Shown in pieces: positions 19,938 through 28,831 of a stretch of DNA of 64,000 nucleotides. The DNA comes from Tabrizicola sp. (lineage in GTDB: Bacteria; Pseudomonadota; Alphaproteobacteria; Rhodobacterales; Rhodobacteraceae). Location of the stretch: positions 116,487 through 180,486 of the forward strand of contig NZ_JALHQD010000009.1 in assembly GCF_022842145.1 (NCBI RefSeq). The letters run 5' to 3'. The notes under the pieces are model-generated. The model worked only from the letters and a program-made list of their open reading frames with translations, was not told the DNA's origin and ran no database searches. Position 1 is the first letter of the stretch; each line of letters begins with the position of its first letter. The position numbers and the translations under genes were made by a program.

Positions 19938-19965
19938 GTAGGGTGGGCGATATCGCCCACCCTAC
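19938..19965. repeat. 28-base perfect palindrome (REP-like)
   Basis: The sequence GTAGGGTGGGCGAT is followed directly by its exact reverse complement, giving 14-bp arms with no loop. It has no T-run after it. Hairpins built on GTAGGGTGGG/CCCACCCTAC are familiar dispersed extragenic repeats in proteobacterial genomes (from memory). It lies between the Lrp pair and the aminotransferase gene and could also act as an mRNA-stabilising or terminating structure. Confidence 0.7.
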
Positions 19966-20020
19966 GGGCTGGCAGTGCGCGTTGGCAGGCGTTAGGCTTC
20001 GGGTGAAAAGGGAGGCCTAC

Positions 20021-21145
20021 ATGAACTTGCCGCATGCGCATATCGACCCGGACGGGTTGCAGGAATTCTCGGTCGTCTTTACCGACCGTTCGCTCAACCA
20101 CATGTCTGCGCAGTTCCAGGCGGTGATGCGCGATGTCTCGGGCCTGTTGAAAGAGGTCTACAAGGGCTCGGCCGTGGCGCTGGTGCCAGGGGGCGGGACC
20201 TACGCGATGGAGGCCGTGGCGCGGCAGTTCGGCACGGGTCGCGTGCTGATCGTGCGGAACGGCTGGTTCAGCTACCGCTGGACCCAGATCTTCGAGGCTG
20301 GTGGTTTCGCCGGCGAGACCGTGGTGGTGATGGCCCGGCAGACCGGGAACGATTCCCGCGCGCCTTATGCTCCGCCGCCGATCGACGAGGTGGTGGCGAA
20401 GATCCGCGAGGTGAAGCCCGAGGCGGTGTTCGCACCTCACGTGGAAACCAGCGCGGGGATCATCCTGCCCGATGATTACATCGCACAGATGGCGGCGGCC
20501 GCGCATGAAGTGGGCGCCCTGATGGTGCTGGATTGCATCGCGTCCGGCTGCATCTGGGTCGACATGGGTGCGACCGGGGTGGATGTGCTGATCTCGGCGC
20601 CGCAAAAGGGATGGTCCGCTTCGCCCTCTGCCGGGGTGGTCGTGCTAAGCCCGCTGGCAGAAGAGCGGCTAGCGGCAACCAGCAGCAATTCCTTTGCCTT
20701 GGACCTGAAGAAATGGCGCGCGATCATGGTGGCCTATGAAGGCGGCGGCCATGCCTATCACGCGACGATGCCGACGGACGCGATCATCGGGTTCCGCGAT
20801 GCCATGCTGGAGACCAAGGGACTGGGGTTCGAAGCCGCGAAGGCTGCGCAGTGGGCGTTGGGACGCGCGGTGCGGGGGATGCTGGCTGCAAAAGGGGTGC
20901 CGTCGGTGGCGGCAGAAGGCTTCCAGGCACCGGGGGTGGTGGTCAGCTACACTGCCGATCCGGATATCCAGAACGGGTCGAAGTTCCGAGCCGAAGGTTT
21001 GCAGATCGCGGCGGGGGTTCCGCTGCAGGTTGGCGAGGGGCCGGAGTTCAGGACCTTCCGGCTGGGCCTGTTCGGGCTGGACAAGCTGAAGGATGTCGAC
21101 GCGACTGTCGAACGGCTGAAGCAGGCGGTCGACGCGGTGCTTTGA
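20021..21145 (+). CDS. Class V PLP-dependent aminotransferase (serine/alanine-glyoxylate type)
   Basis: 374-aa fold-type I aminotransferase of the SPT/AGAT family, related to serine--glyoxylate and alanine--glyoxylate aminotransferases. The PLP lysine lies in SAPQKGWSA (about 193-201 from this start), preceded by the Asp-containing LMVLDCIASG strand. The N-terminal GGGTYAMEAVARQF segment holds the cofactor phosphate region. ATG 20,021 is preceded by AAAGGGAGG. The true substrate cannot be told from the sequence. A strong hairpin follows its stop. Confidence 0.85.
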   Translation: MNLPHAHIDPDGLQEFSVVFTDRSLNHMSAQFQAVMRDVSGLLKEVYKGSAVALVPGGGTYAMEAVARQFGTGRVLIVRNGWFSYRWTQIFEAGGFAGETVVVMARQTGNDSRAPYAPPPIDEVVAKIREVKPEAVFAPHVETSAGIILPDDYIAQMAAAAHEVGALMVLDCIASGCIWVDMGATGVDVLISAPQKGWSASPSAGVVVLSPLAEERLAATSSNSFALDLKKWRAIMVAYEGGGHAYHATMPTDAIIGFRDAMLETKGLGFEAAKAAQWALGRAVRGMLAAKGVPSVAAEGFQAPGVVVSYTADPDIQNGSKFRAEGLQIAAGVPLQVGEGPEFRTFRLGLFGLDKLKDVDATVERLKQAVDAVL

Positions 21146-21151
21146 CGCCAA

Positions 21152-21182
21152 CACAGGCCGGAGGGGAGTTCTCCGGCCTGTG
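21152..21182 (+). terminator. Terminator hairpin after the aminotransferase gene
   Basis: Perfect 12-bp stem CACAGGCCGGAG/CTCCGGCCTGTG with a seven-base loop, starting six bases after the stop codon, followed by a short T-containing tail (CGTTT). Position and stem strength fit a terminator for the plus strand; the convergent small secreted-protein gene may share it. Confidence 0.75.
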
Positions 21183-21214
21183 CGTTTCGGACATCATGGT
21201 GTCCGCAGTGGTCA

Positions 21215-21466
21215 TTACTGGGCGTTCAGGATGACTTTGACCTGGCCAGCGGGATCTTCGCCTGCACGGAGGTTTTCCGACTTGGAGAACAGCGTGACGA
21301 TGCGGGCATACTGCGAGTTGGTCAGGTTCGACAGGTCGGCATCGGGCACCCAGTTCAGGATCTGCGACTGGATCGACGACGACAGCGCGACCGGAGCGGA
21401 TTGCTGAGCCATGGCCGAGAAGGCGGAGACGGCAACGAGAGCGGTTGCGAGAACGAAGCTTTTCAT
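21215..21466 (-). CDS. Small secreted protein, unknown function
   Basis: 83-aa protein with a clear Sec signal peptide (MKSFVLATALVAVSAFSAMA, cleavage likely before QQ). The mature part of about 63 residues has no Cys, is moderately acidic and Asn/Gln/Ser-rich, and ends VKVILNAQ. The ATG at 21,466 is chosen for the signal peptide; the frame runs further upstream without support. It is preceded by a 257-base gap up to the ubiH-type gene, which leaves room for its own promoter. No family recognised. Confidence 0.65.
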   Translation of the reverse strand: MKSFVLATALVAVSAFSAMAQQSAPVALSSSIQSQILNWVPDADLSNLTNSQYARIVTLFSKSENLRAGEDPAGQVKVILNAQ

Positions 21467-21723
21467 CTTGTAATCCTTTGGTTTCTTGCGTCCTGCCCCA
21501 CCGTGGGGCGGTAAGGGAGAATTGGGGTGACGCGAAGGAAAAGGGAAATCACGGGTTGATCGCGTGCCGTCTCGGCGATTTGAACTCACGTGGGTCTTGC
21601 ATGACGCGGCGCAGCATTTTCACCGGGAATCCGCGTGGAAATGCAGGGTTCACGCTCACATGTTTCAGCGTTCATGGCCGCGTCGTGATCTTGAGAGTGC
21701 ATTGTGCAAAAATGCACGAAACT

Positions 21724-22947
21724 TCAGTCGTGCGATGTCGTAGAAGATTTCCGGCCCGCGCCAAGCCCCGCCCGCATGAGGGTCTGGCGAACGGGGCGAG
21801 CGGAGTAAAGCGCCTCCAGCGCCTTGGCGCGGAGGTCGCGCAGGATCGGTGCCTCGGCCATCGAGGCGCGGTTCAAAAGGTCGATCCCGGTCACGCGCGC
21901 CTGGACTTCAAGGTGCCTGCTGCGGTGAAAGGCTTCGGTGACCGCCAGCACACCGGGATCGGCGCGGTGGGTCTGTGCAAGGTCCAAGAGGGCCGCGAGG
22001 TCGGCAAGCGACATGTTCAGACCCTGCGCGCCGATGGGGGGCATGACATGGGCGGCTTCGGCCATCAGGACCGTGCGGGGGCCGGACAGGCGCTTGGCGA
22101 TCTGGCTGATGATCGGCCAGATAGAACGCCGGCTGATCAAAGTCAGTGGCCCGAGGATGCCGGAGGAACGGGCAGTCATCTCGGCCTCGAACTCCGCCAC
22201 AGGCAGACTGGCAAGGCGAGCCACTTCGGGACCGCTTTCCATCCAGACGACGGCAGATGCCGGTCGACCGTCCCGGTCGGGAAGCGGCACGAGGGTGAAA
22301 GGACCGCCGGAACGGTGGACCTCGGTCGAGACGTTGCCGTGGGGGATGTCGTGGGTGACTGCGAAGGCAAGCGCCTTCTGGCCATAGCGCGTGGTCTTTG
22401 TGGCGATGCCAAGCGCCTCGCGAACCGGGGAGGTGCGGCCGTCGGCTCCGATCACCAGCTTGGTCGCGACCTGGCTTCCGTCTGAGAGCGTTACCAGCGC
22501 CTCGGCATCGCGGGGCAGCATGCGGGCAAAGCCGATGCCGGGACGGAAGCTGACGTTGGGCAGTTCGGAAAGCCGGGCGACCATCTCGCGACGGAGCAGC
22601 CAGTTGGGCAGGTTCCAGCCGAAGGGCGCGTCCGAGATGTCGGCGGCGTCGAAGTCCTTGACCAGCCGTGCCTCCGGTGTCTCTCCGCCAGCATCGATGA
22701 TCCGCATGACCTGTAGCGGTGCGGCATGGGGTTCAAGGCGGGACCACAGGCCGGCGGCCTTCAGGACCCGGATCGAGGGTTGCAGGAAGGCCGTGGTGCG
22801 CAGGTCAGCGCCCTCCGCGTCGCCTGCGGTGATCGGAGGCGTGGGGTCGACGCAGACCACGCGGAACCCGGCCGAGCCAAAGGCACAGGCCGCAGTCAGC
22901 CCGGCAACGCCGCCGCCGGAGATCAGGATATCGGTGGTTTCACGCAT
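21724..22947 (-). CDS. UbiH-family FAD-dependent aromatic-ring hydroxylase (ubiquinone synthesis)
   Basis: 407-aa flavoprotein monooxygenase of the UbiH/UbiF/COQ6 family, which hydroxylates the ubiquinone ring precursor. The FAD motif GGGVAG is at 11-16, the second motif GADGRTSPVR at about 177-186, and the family block HVMPPIGAQGLNMSLADL (about 290-307) holds the riboflavin-binding region. The exact ring position cannot be assigned. A short inverted repeat GTGCAT/ATGCAC (21,698-21,717) lies just after its stop on the minus strand. Confidence 0.88.
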   Translation of the reverse strand: MRETTDILISGGGVAGLTAACAFGSAGFRVVCVDPTPPITAGDAEGADLRTTAFLQPSIRVLKAAGLWSRLEPHAAPLQVMRIIDAGGETPEARLVKDFDAADISDAPFGWNLPNWLLRREMVARLSELPNVSFRPGIGFARMLPRDAEALVTLSDGSQVATKLVIGADGRTSPVREALGIATKTTRYGQKALAFAVTHDIPHGNVSTEVHRSGGPFTLVPLPDRDGRPASAVVWMESGPEVARLASLPVAEFEAEMTARSSGILGPLTLISRRSIWPIISQIAKRLSGPRTVLMAEAAHVMPPIGAQGLNMSLADLAALLDLAQTHRADPGVLAVTEAFHRSRHLEVQARVTGIDLLNRASMAEAPILRDLRAKALEALYSARPVRQTLMRAGLGAGRKSSTTSHD

Positions 22948-23022
22948 GTCGGTCCTCCGTCCAGGAGCATATGGCGCAGCGGCGCGGGGGGCCAGAGGAC
23001 AGGGTGCCTCAGGGTCGATGCG

Positions 23023-23265
23023 CTATGGCCGGGCGATCAGGACCAACAGGACGAACATCACCGGGACGAGGGCCAGCGCGGTCAGGACCAGGGCAGGCAG
23101 GCCAAAGGTCTGGATGCCCAGCACCACGGCGGTCAGGAAGATGACGAGAAGGTAGTAGATGCTGCTGGTGTCGCGCTCGACGTCGCGGATCACCTGGCCG
23201 ACGATGGGAGTGGCGCGCGCAAAGCGGCCGAAGGCGCTGGGGGCATTGGTGGAGGCAAGGGTCAT
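23023..23265 (-). CDS. Small two-helix membrane protein, unknown function
   Basis: 80-aa protein starting MTLASTNAPSAFGRFARAT, with two close hydrophobic helices (about 37-55 and 58-77). ATG 23,265 has AGGA eight bases upstream; the frame extends seven codons further to a GTG with no such signal. It sits between the UbiH-type gene and the HAD phosphatase, all on the minus strand, so they may be one transcript. It resembles small conserved Rhodobacteraceae membrane proteins by eye only. Confidence 0.6.
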   Translation of the reverse strand: MTLASTNAPSAFGRFARATPIVGQVIRDVERDTSSIYYLLVIFLTAVVLGIQTFGLPALVLTALALVPVMFVLLVLIARP

Positions 23266-23335
23266 TGCGGCGTCCTGAAACTTCACGATACCGGTTATCT
23301 AGGGCGACGCGCTGCAGGTTTGATGTGGCGGAGTG

Positions 23336-23983
23336 TCACTCCACCAGACGCGCGAGGAAGGCGGCGAGGTCCCCGGTGTGGTGGTGGATGTGGTCGGCCG
23401 GTTCCGGCGCGGGGGCGACGTGGACCGTGCGCATGCCAAGGGCGTGGGGGACGGCGAGGTTGCGGGCATCATCCTCGAACATCGCCCCGGTCGTCGGATC
23501 CAGGCCGTCCTTGCCGAAGACCGTGGCGAAGGCCTGGGCGTCGGGTTTGGGGTGGAACTCGGCATGTTCGACGCCGTAGATGCTGTCGAAAAGACCGGCA
23601 AGTCCGCGTGCGGCAAGGACTTTCTCGGCATAGGGGGCGCAGCCGTTGGTGTAGACGATCTTGCGGCCGGGCAGCCTTGTGATGCTTTGTGCGAGGCTTG
23701 GATCCGGAGACAGGACCGAGAAGTCGATGTCGTGCACGTCTGTCAGGTAGGGGCCGGGATCGACGTCATGTTCGCGCATGAGGCCCGCCAGCGTGGTGCC
23801 GTAGGTCTGCCAGTAATAGGCGCGAAGATGGTCGGCGCGGGCGCGGTCGACCTTGAGGGCCTGCATGACCCAGTCGGTCATCCGCACCTCGATCTGGTCG
23901 AAAAGCCGCATCTCGGGCGGGTACAGCGTGTTGTCCAGGTCGAAGACCCAGGTGGTCACGTGGGTGAAATCCTGTTTCGGCAT
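23336..23983 (-). CDS. HAD-superfamily pyrimidine 5'-nucleotidase
   Basis: 215-aa haloacid-dehalogenase hydrolase. The nucleophile motif FDLDNTLYP is at 14-22 (D15, D17), motif II IVYTNG at about 110-115, and motif IV FEDDARN near 170. The sequence resembles the SDT1/pyrimidine 5'-nucleotidase subgroup, which removes phosphate from pyrimidine monophosphates. ATG 23,983 is chosen because MPKQDF is typical for the family. It is divergent from the GntR gene. Confidence 0.87.
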   Translation of the reverse strand: MPKQDFTHVTTWVFDLDNTLYPPEMRLFDQIEVRMTDWVMQALKVDRARADHLRAYYWQTYGTTLAGLMREHDVDPGPYLTDVHDIDFSVLSPDPSLAQSITRLPGRKIVYTNGCAPYAEKVLAARGLAGLFDSIYGVEHAEFHPKPDAQAFATVFGKDGLDPTTGAMFEDDARNLAVPHALGMRTVHVAPAPEPADHIHHHTGDLAAFLARLVE

Positions 23984-24079
23984 GGGGTTCGATGTAGGGC
24001 AGGGTGGTTGCGTTGGGAAGGGTTGATCGCGGGGGGGCGTGCGGCTTATGGTCCGCCGCGCAAGGGGAAGGGACGGGAT

Positions 24080-24715
24080 GTGCAGAAAGACGCCTATACG
24101 CTGATCATGGAAGCGATCGAGGCCGGGGTCTACAAACCTGGTGACCGGCTGGTCGAAAGCGAGCTGGCCGAGCGGCTGGGCGTGAGCCGGACCCCCGTGC
24201 GCGAGGCGCTGCAGCGGCTGGAGACGCAGTCGATGCTGACCCGCGACGGGCGAAGCCTGATCGTGGCGTCGCTGGACCACAACCAGCTGGCCGAGCTTTA
24301 TGCGGTCCGAACCGAGCTTGAGGGGCTGGCGGCCCGGCTGGCCGCGCGCCATGCGACGCCCGAGGAAGTGCGGGTCTTGAAAAGCATGGTGGCCGAGGAC
24401 CGCGCACTTTTGGGCGGCGACCCGCGGGCTTTGTCCCGGGCGAACAAGCGCTTTCACAAGCAGATCCACCTGGCCAGCCACAACCGCTTTCTGGTCCAGC
24501 AGCTGGACCTGGTGCATCGCAGCATGGCGCTGATGGCAAACACCTCTTTTGCGGCCGAAGGGCGGGATGAGGTTGCGCTGGACGAACATGCGCAGATCGT
24601 GGTCGCGATCGAGGCGGGGGATGGTGAAGCGGCCTATCAGGCACTGAGGTCGCACATCAGCCAGGCTTTCGAGACGCGCCTGCGCGTCGATGCGGGCGAG
24701 CTGCGGATGCGTTAA
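24080..24715 (+). CDS. GntR/FadR-type regulator with FCD domain
   Basis: 211-aa transcription factor. A winged HTH occupies about residues 5-70, with the core LVESELAERLGVSRTPVREAL, followed by an all-helical FCD ligand domain whose metal-binding His residues would lie in HKQIHLASHN and RSHISQAF. Start GTG 24,080 is preceded by a purine-rich AGGGGAAGGGA. It is divergent from the nucleotidase gene and convergent with the membrane glycosyltransferase. No clear regulon; targets are usually metabolic. Confidence 0.88.
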   Translation: MQKDAYTLIMEAIEAGVYKPGDRLVESELAERLGVSRTPVREALQRLETQSMLTRDGRSLIVASLDHNQLAELYAVRTELEGLAARLAARHATPEEVRVLKSMVAEDRALLGGDPRALSRANKRFHKQIHLASHNRFLVQQLDLVHRSMALMANTSFAAEGRDEVALDEHAQIVVAIEAGDGEAAYQALRSHISQAFETRLRVDAGELRMR

Positions 24716-24745
24716 ATCTTCGGGGGGCGTCCAACCCCGGCGCGG

Positions 24746-26617
24746 TCAATCCTTGGTTTCGGCATGGTCGAAAAGGCCATGCGTGGTCTTGTCCCAGTAG
24801 AAGGGCCGCGTCGCCAGTTCCAGCAGCCCCTTGTAGGCCGCCAGCGAGGCGAGCGGGTAATAGACCTTCAATGTCAGCACCCAAAGCGGGCTGAAGTCGT
24901 GCCTGGTGCGGCCAAGGCCAAGCGCGCCGACAAAGATGTTCGCGGCCTCGGACACAAAGAAGACCCCGGCGATGGCCCAGACGGCGACGACGGGCAGAGC
25001 CGCGTAAAGCGGGTGGTAGAAGCCGAACGGGAGAAGCAGGAAGGACCACAACAGGGGCGCCATCAGGAACTGCGCGATGGTCCCCAGGAAAAGGATCTGG
25101 AAGCCCATGAACCCGCGTGGTCCCAGTTGCTGCCACAGCAGGCGAGGTTCGCGCATGTGGACCGCCCAGGTCATCATGTAGCCCTTGATCCAGCGCGAGC
25201 GCTGCTTGATCCAGGGCATCGGGCGGCAGTTCGCCTCTTCCAGCGTGACGGTGTCGATAAGCTCGGTCCGGTAGCCGTGGCGGGCGAGGCGGATGCCAAG
25301 ATCGGCATCCTCGGTCACGTTGTGGGCGTCCCACGCGCCAAGGCGGTCCAGCACCTCGCGCCGGAAGAAAAGCGTTGTGCCGCCCAGGGGGACGACAAGG
25401 CCCAAGCGGGCGAGGCCGGGAAGGACGAGGCGGAACCAGCCAGCATATTCGATGGTGAAACAGCGGCTTAACCAGTTGGTGCGCGGGTTGTAGTAGTCCA
25501 GGACGCCTTGCAGGCAAGCCACCTCGGGGCCGGAACGCTGGAAGCGTTCGACCACCTTGTTGAGCTGGTCTGGTTCGGGAGCGTCCTCGGCGTCATAGAC
25601 CCCGATGATGGCGCCCCGGGCGTGGTCAAGCGCATGATTGAGGGCGCGCGGCTTGGTCTTGACCTGGCCTTCCGGCACGACGACCACCCGCATCCAGGGC
25701 GGAAGTTCGGCGTTGGCAAGGGCGTCGAGGGTGATGTGATCCTCGGCCTCGACCGCAAGGATGACATCCAGAAGCTCCACCGGGTAGTCGAGGCGCGCAA
25801 GGCGGCGGACCAGGCGGGGGGCGATGTCAGCCTCACGGTAAAGGGCCACGATGATCGAAACGACCGTGGGGATGGCGTCCGAGGCGGGTTGCGGGCCTGG
25901 ACGCGGCGCGCGGAGGGCGGCGACGGTGGCGGCGATCTTCAAAACGGCGAGACAGGCCAGCGAGAAGATGGCGAAGCCAAGCGCGGCAAGGCCGGTGGCA
26001 AGGGGTGCCAGGGCAAGGGCGGCGAAGGCCAGACCAAGCGCCGCCATCGCGCGGGGCGACTGGTGCAGGCGCGGCCAAGAGCGGCAGCTTTCGGCGGGTG
26101 CGACGCGGTTTTCGGCGGCACGGGCCAGGAGGTCGCCACGCCGGGCGTGAATGGCACCAAGGATAGCGCGGGAGGACGCGATCCCGGCGGCAACCGGTCC
26201 AAGGCGGGCTTCCAGCATCGGGCGGACGCGGCGAAATTCCTCGGGAAGGGACGTGGCAACGATGGTGAGGTCGCCGACCTTCTGCCAGGGCACAAGACCG
26301 TGGCGCAGGCAGTCCTGCACGCCGACGGCGTCGATCAGCCGAGGGTCGGGCAGGGCGGCGCCCAGATCCACAAGCCGGAGGCCCCAGTTCCGGGCATCGA
26401 CGCCGAGGAGGTCGCGTTCCACGACCAGGCCACGAGCGCGCAGCACATCCGGCAAACGCCCGGATTCGCGTCCCTGGTGGGCCAGCGCGGTCAGCATCTC
26501 GTCCGGGGTGACCACGCCTTCGCGCAAGAGCGAAGCCCCGACGGCAAAGGTGCGGCGGGGAGCCCGGGCCGTAGCCCCGGACATGTGAAGTTCGCTGATC
26601 CGTTCGGCCGCACCCAT
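24746..26617 (-). CDS. Membrane GT2 glycosyltransferase with N-terminal MshEN/GspE-N-like domain
   Basis: 623-aa protein. Residues about 15-165 resemble the MshEN/GspE N-terminal domain (LLREGVVTPDEMLTALAHQ and the LRHGLVPWQKVGDLTIVA strand), which in other proteins binds c-di-GMP. TM helices follow at about 190-232, then a processive GT2 catalytic region (YDAEDAPEP 341-349, TEDADLG 435-441, QRSRW 472-476) and C-terminal TM helices. The domain set suggests regulated synthesis or export of a surface glycan, with regulation by c-di-GMP as an inference. ATG 26,617 has GGAG upstream. Convergent with the GntR gene. Confidence 0.78.
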   Translation of the reverse strand: MGAAERISELHMSGATARAPRRTFAVGASLLREGVVTPDEMLTALAHQGRESGRLPDVLRARGLVVERDLLGVDARNWGLRLVDLGAALPDPRLIDAVGVQDCLRHGLVPWQKVGDLTIVATSLPEEFRRVRPMLEARLGPVAAGIASSRAILGAIHARRGDLLARAAENRVAPAESCRSWPRLHQSPRAMAALGLAFAALALAPLATGLAALGFAIFSLACLAVLKIAATVAALRAPRPGPQPASDAIPTVVSIIVALYREADIAPRLVRRLARLDYPVELLDVILAVEAEDHITLDALANAELPPWMRVVVVPEGQVKTKPRALNHALDHARGAIIGVYDAEDAPEPDQLNKVVERFQRSGPEVACLQGVLDYYNPRTNWLSRCFTIEYAGWFRLVLPGLARLGLVVPLGGTTLFFRREVLDRLGAWDAHNVTEDADLGIRLARHGYRTELIDTVTLEEANCRPMPWIKQRSRWIKGYMMTWAVHMREPRLLWQQLGPRGFMGFQILFLGTIAQFLMAPLLWSFLLLPFGFYHPLYAALPVVAVWAIAGVFFVSEAANIFVGALGLGRTRHDFSPLWVLTLKVYYPLASLAAYKGLLELATRPFYWDKTTHGLFDHAETKD

Positions 26618-26681
26618 GCCTGTTCTCCAACCTCCGCAGGCCAGCATGCGCGTGGGGGGTTAACAGGTCGTTAAGGCCCGA

Positions 26682-27833
26682 TCAGGCGCGGCGGGATTTC
26701 ATCGCTTCTGCGAAACGTTCGAAGAGGTAGAAGCTGTCTTGCGGGCCGGGCGAGGCCTCGGGGTGGTACTGGACCGAGTAGACCGGCTTGCCATCTACCG
26801 CGATGCCGCAGTTGGTGCCGTCGAACAGGCTGACATGAGTCTCGCTGACGCCCTTGGGCAGTGTATCGGCGTCCACCGTGAAGCCGTGGTTCATCGAGGT
26901 GATCTCGACCTTGCCGGTGGTCAGGTCCTTGACAGGGTGGTTCGCACCGTGGTGGCCGTGGTTCATCTTGCGGGTCTTGGCACCAAGTGCCAAGGCCAGC
27001 ATCTGGTGCCCAAGGCAGATGCCGAACAGCGGCAAGTCCTTTGCCAAAACCCCCTGGATCATTGGCACGGCGTAGGTGCCTGTCGCCGCGGGGTCGCCGG
27101 GGCCGTTGGAGAGGAACACGCCTTCGGGGTTCAGGGCGAGGACATCCTCTGCCGTGACGGAGGCTGGCAGGACGGTGACTTCGCAGCCCACGGATGCGAG
27201 GCACCGCAGGATGTTGCGCTTGGCACCGTAGTCGATGGCGACCACCCGCAGGCCGGGTCCTTGCCGCTGGGTATATCCCTCGGGCCAGGCCCAACGCTTT
27301 TCATCCCAGCGGTAGGATTGCGCGCAGGTCACGTCCTTCGCCAGGTCAAGCCCGACGAGGCCCTTCCAGGCACGGGCGCGGGCGACCAGTTTCTCGATGT
27401 CGAAGCGGCCCTCGGGGTCATGTGCCAAAGCCACATGCGGCGCGCCCTGCTGGCGAATCGCGCGGGTCAGGCGGCGGGTGTCGATTCCGCCGATGCCGAT
27501 GCGCCCGATCTTGGTCAGCCACTGGGTCAACTCGCCTGTGGAACGCCAGTTCGAGGGTTCCGTCGGGTCCCACTTGACCACCATGCCGGCAGCGGCGGGG
27601 CTGGCGGTTTCGTCATCCTCTGCGGTGACGCCGGTATTGCCGATGTGGGGGAAGGTGAAGGTCACGACCTGGCCCGCGTAGGAGGGGTCGGTCATGATTT
27701 CCTGGTAGCCGGTCATCGCGGTGTTGAACACAAGCTCGGCCACCGTCTCGCCCGTGGCGCCGAAGCCGTGGCCGTAGAAGAGGCTGCCGTCGGCAAGTGC
27801 GAGGCAGGCGGTAGGCTTCTGCTGCGCAGGCAT
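26682..27833 (-). CDS. carA: Carbamoyl phosphate synthase small subunit
   Basis: Glutaminase subunit that supplies ammonia to CarB for carbamoyl phosphate, feeding arginine and pyrimidines. 383 aa, normal length. The N-terminal half has GHGFGATGE and FNTAMTGYQE; the class I amidotransferase has the nucleophile Cys in LFGICLGHQM (about 271-280) and the His-Glu pair in QYHPEAS near the C-terminus. The start is ATG 27,833 with GGGAG upstream; an ATG seven codons earlier is possible. carB is not adjacent here. Confidence 0.96.
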   Translation of the reverse strand: MPAQQKPTACLALADGSLFYGHGFGATGETVAELVFNTAMTGYQEIMTDPSYAGQVVTFTFPHIGNTGVTAEDDETASPAAAGMVVKWDPTEPSNWRSTGELTQWLTKIGRIGIGGIDTRRLTRAIRQQGAPHVALAHDPEGRFDIEKLVARARAWKGLVGLDLAKDVTCAQSYRWDEKRWAWPEGYTQRQGPGLRVVAIDYGAKRNILRCLASVGCEVTVLPASVTAEDVLALNPEGVFLSNGPGDPAATGTYAVPMIQGVLAKDLPLFGICLGHQMLALALGAKTRKMNHGHHGANHPVKDLTTGKVEITSMNHGFTVDADTLPKGVSETHVSLFDGTNCGIAVDGKPVYSVQYHPEASPGPQDSFYLFERFAEAMKSRRA

Positions 27834-28013
27834 GGCGACTCTCCCAATTGGCAAATTGCGCGGAAACTAAGGGCCGGGGGCCGCAGGGTCAAGGGCGGAT
27901 GCGAAAAGGATTTTCCTTGGAAATCAACGATTTGGTAAAATCAGGCAGAGTTGCGGTCTTGGGCGGTTCAAGGTAGAGTCAGCGGCTTGGGGAAACTATC
28001 GGAAAGTGCGACC

Positions 28014-28472
28014 ATGCTTTTGCGCGACCGTCTGCAGACGGCCCTCAAGGAGGCCATGAAAGCCAAGGAAGCCGACCGGCTTTCGACGCTGCGCCTGATC
28101 AACGCCGCCATCAAGGACCGGGAGATCGCGCTGCGCGGCGAATCCGATGCAGGCGAGGTCGGCGAGCCGGAAATCCTGCAGATCATGGGCAAGATGGTGA
28201 AGCAGCGCCAGGAATCGGCGCGCGCCTACGAAGAGGGCGGACGGCTGGAGCTGGCCGAGAAGGAACTGGCGGAAATTGGGGTGATCCAGGAGTTCCTGCC
28301 GCGCCAGCTGGACGCGGCGGAAATTGCAGCGGCGTTGGATGCCGCCGTGACCGAGACGGGTGCGGCCAGCATCCGCGACGTGGGCAAGGTCATGGCAGTG
28401 CTGAAGGCGCGCTACACCGGGCAGATGGATTTCGGCGCGGTCGGCGCGCTGGTCAAGGCGCGGCTGGGCTAG
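28014..28472 (+). CDS. yqeY: GatB/YqeY domain-containing protein
   Basis: 152-aa stand-alone YqeY protein, homologous to the C-terminal helical region of GatB (tRNA amidotransferase). It has the MLLRDRLQTALKEAMKAK start, the LAEKELAEIGVIQEFLPRQL motif, and the C-terminal AVLKARYTGQMDFGAVGALVK block. Its biochemical role is not settled; in bacteria it is often next to carA as here (divergent). The start ATG at 28,014 is chosen because the conserved MLL begins there. A hypothetical gene follows directly. Confidence 0.9.
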   Translation: MLLRDRLQTALKEAMKAKEADRLSTLRLINAAIKDREIALRGESDAGEVGEPEILQIMGKMVKQRQESARAYEEGGRLELAEKELAEIGVIQEFLPRQLDAAEIAAALDAAVTETGAASIRDVGKVMAVLKARYTGQMDFGAVGALVKARLG

Positions 28473-28826
28473 ATGCTGGGGGCTGCGGTCGCGCTGGCCT
28501 TCGACATGACTTCGGTCCTGGCGTTGATGTATCCGGGACGCGAGCGGGTTGAGATCATCGCCTCGGACGGCGACACCTATGTCTTTGCCTGCAAGCCCGG
28601 GCCCTTGGGCGAGCCCCCGCGGGACCAGGCGGAAGAGGCGATGGCTGCATTCGAAGAGAACGTCGGGAAATTCGCCGAGGTTTTCGTGGGCGAGATGATG
28701 CAGGGCATCGAAGCGGGGGAACCTTCGCTGGGCAGTGCGCTGGCGATGACCGGCAGGACCAACTCCTGGGCCGGCGCGATCACCAACCACATGGAAAAAG
28801 AGTACGGCTGCATCCTTCTGGGCTAG
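28473..28826 (+). CDS. Hypothetical protein directly after yqeY
   Basis: 117-aa protein beginning at the first codon after the yqeY stop (TAG then ATG), or alternatively at the ATG 28,506 (MTSVLALMYPG). It has a hydrophobic N-terminal stretch, a VEIIASDGDTYVFACKPG beta-like segment, and an acidic helix (about 45-70). I see no recognised domain. Close coupling to yqeY suggests co-expression only. The next gene (28,832-29,224) is convergent with five bases between stops. Confidence 0.55.
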   Translation: MLGAAVALAFDMTSVLALMYPGRERVEIIASDGDTYVFACKPGPLGEPPRDQAEEAMAAFEENVGKFAEVFVGEMMQGIEAGEPSLGSALAMTGRTNSWAGAITNHMEKEYGCILLG

Positions 28827-28831
28827 CAGGG

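Noticed and set aside
19938..19965. Palindrome as an ordinary Rho-independent terminator
   Set aside because: No loop and no T-run after it; treated as a repeat-type palindrome.
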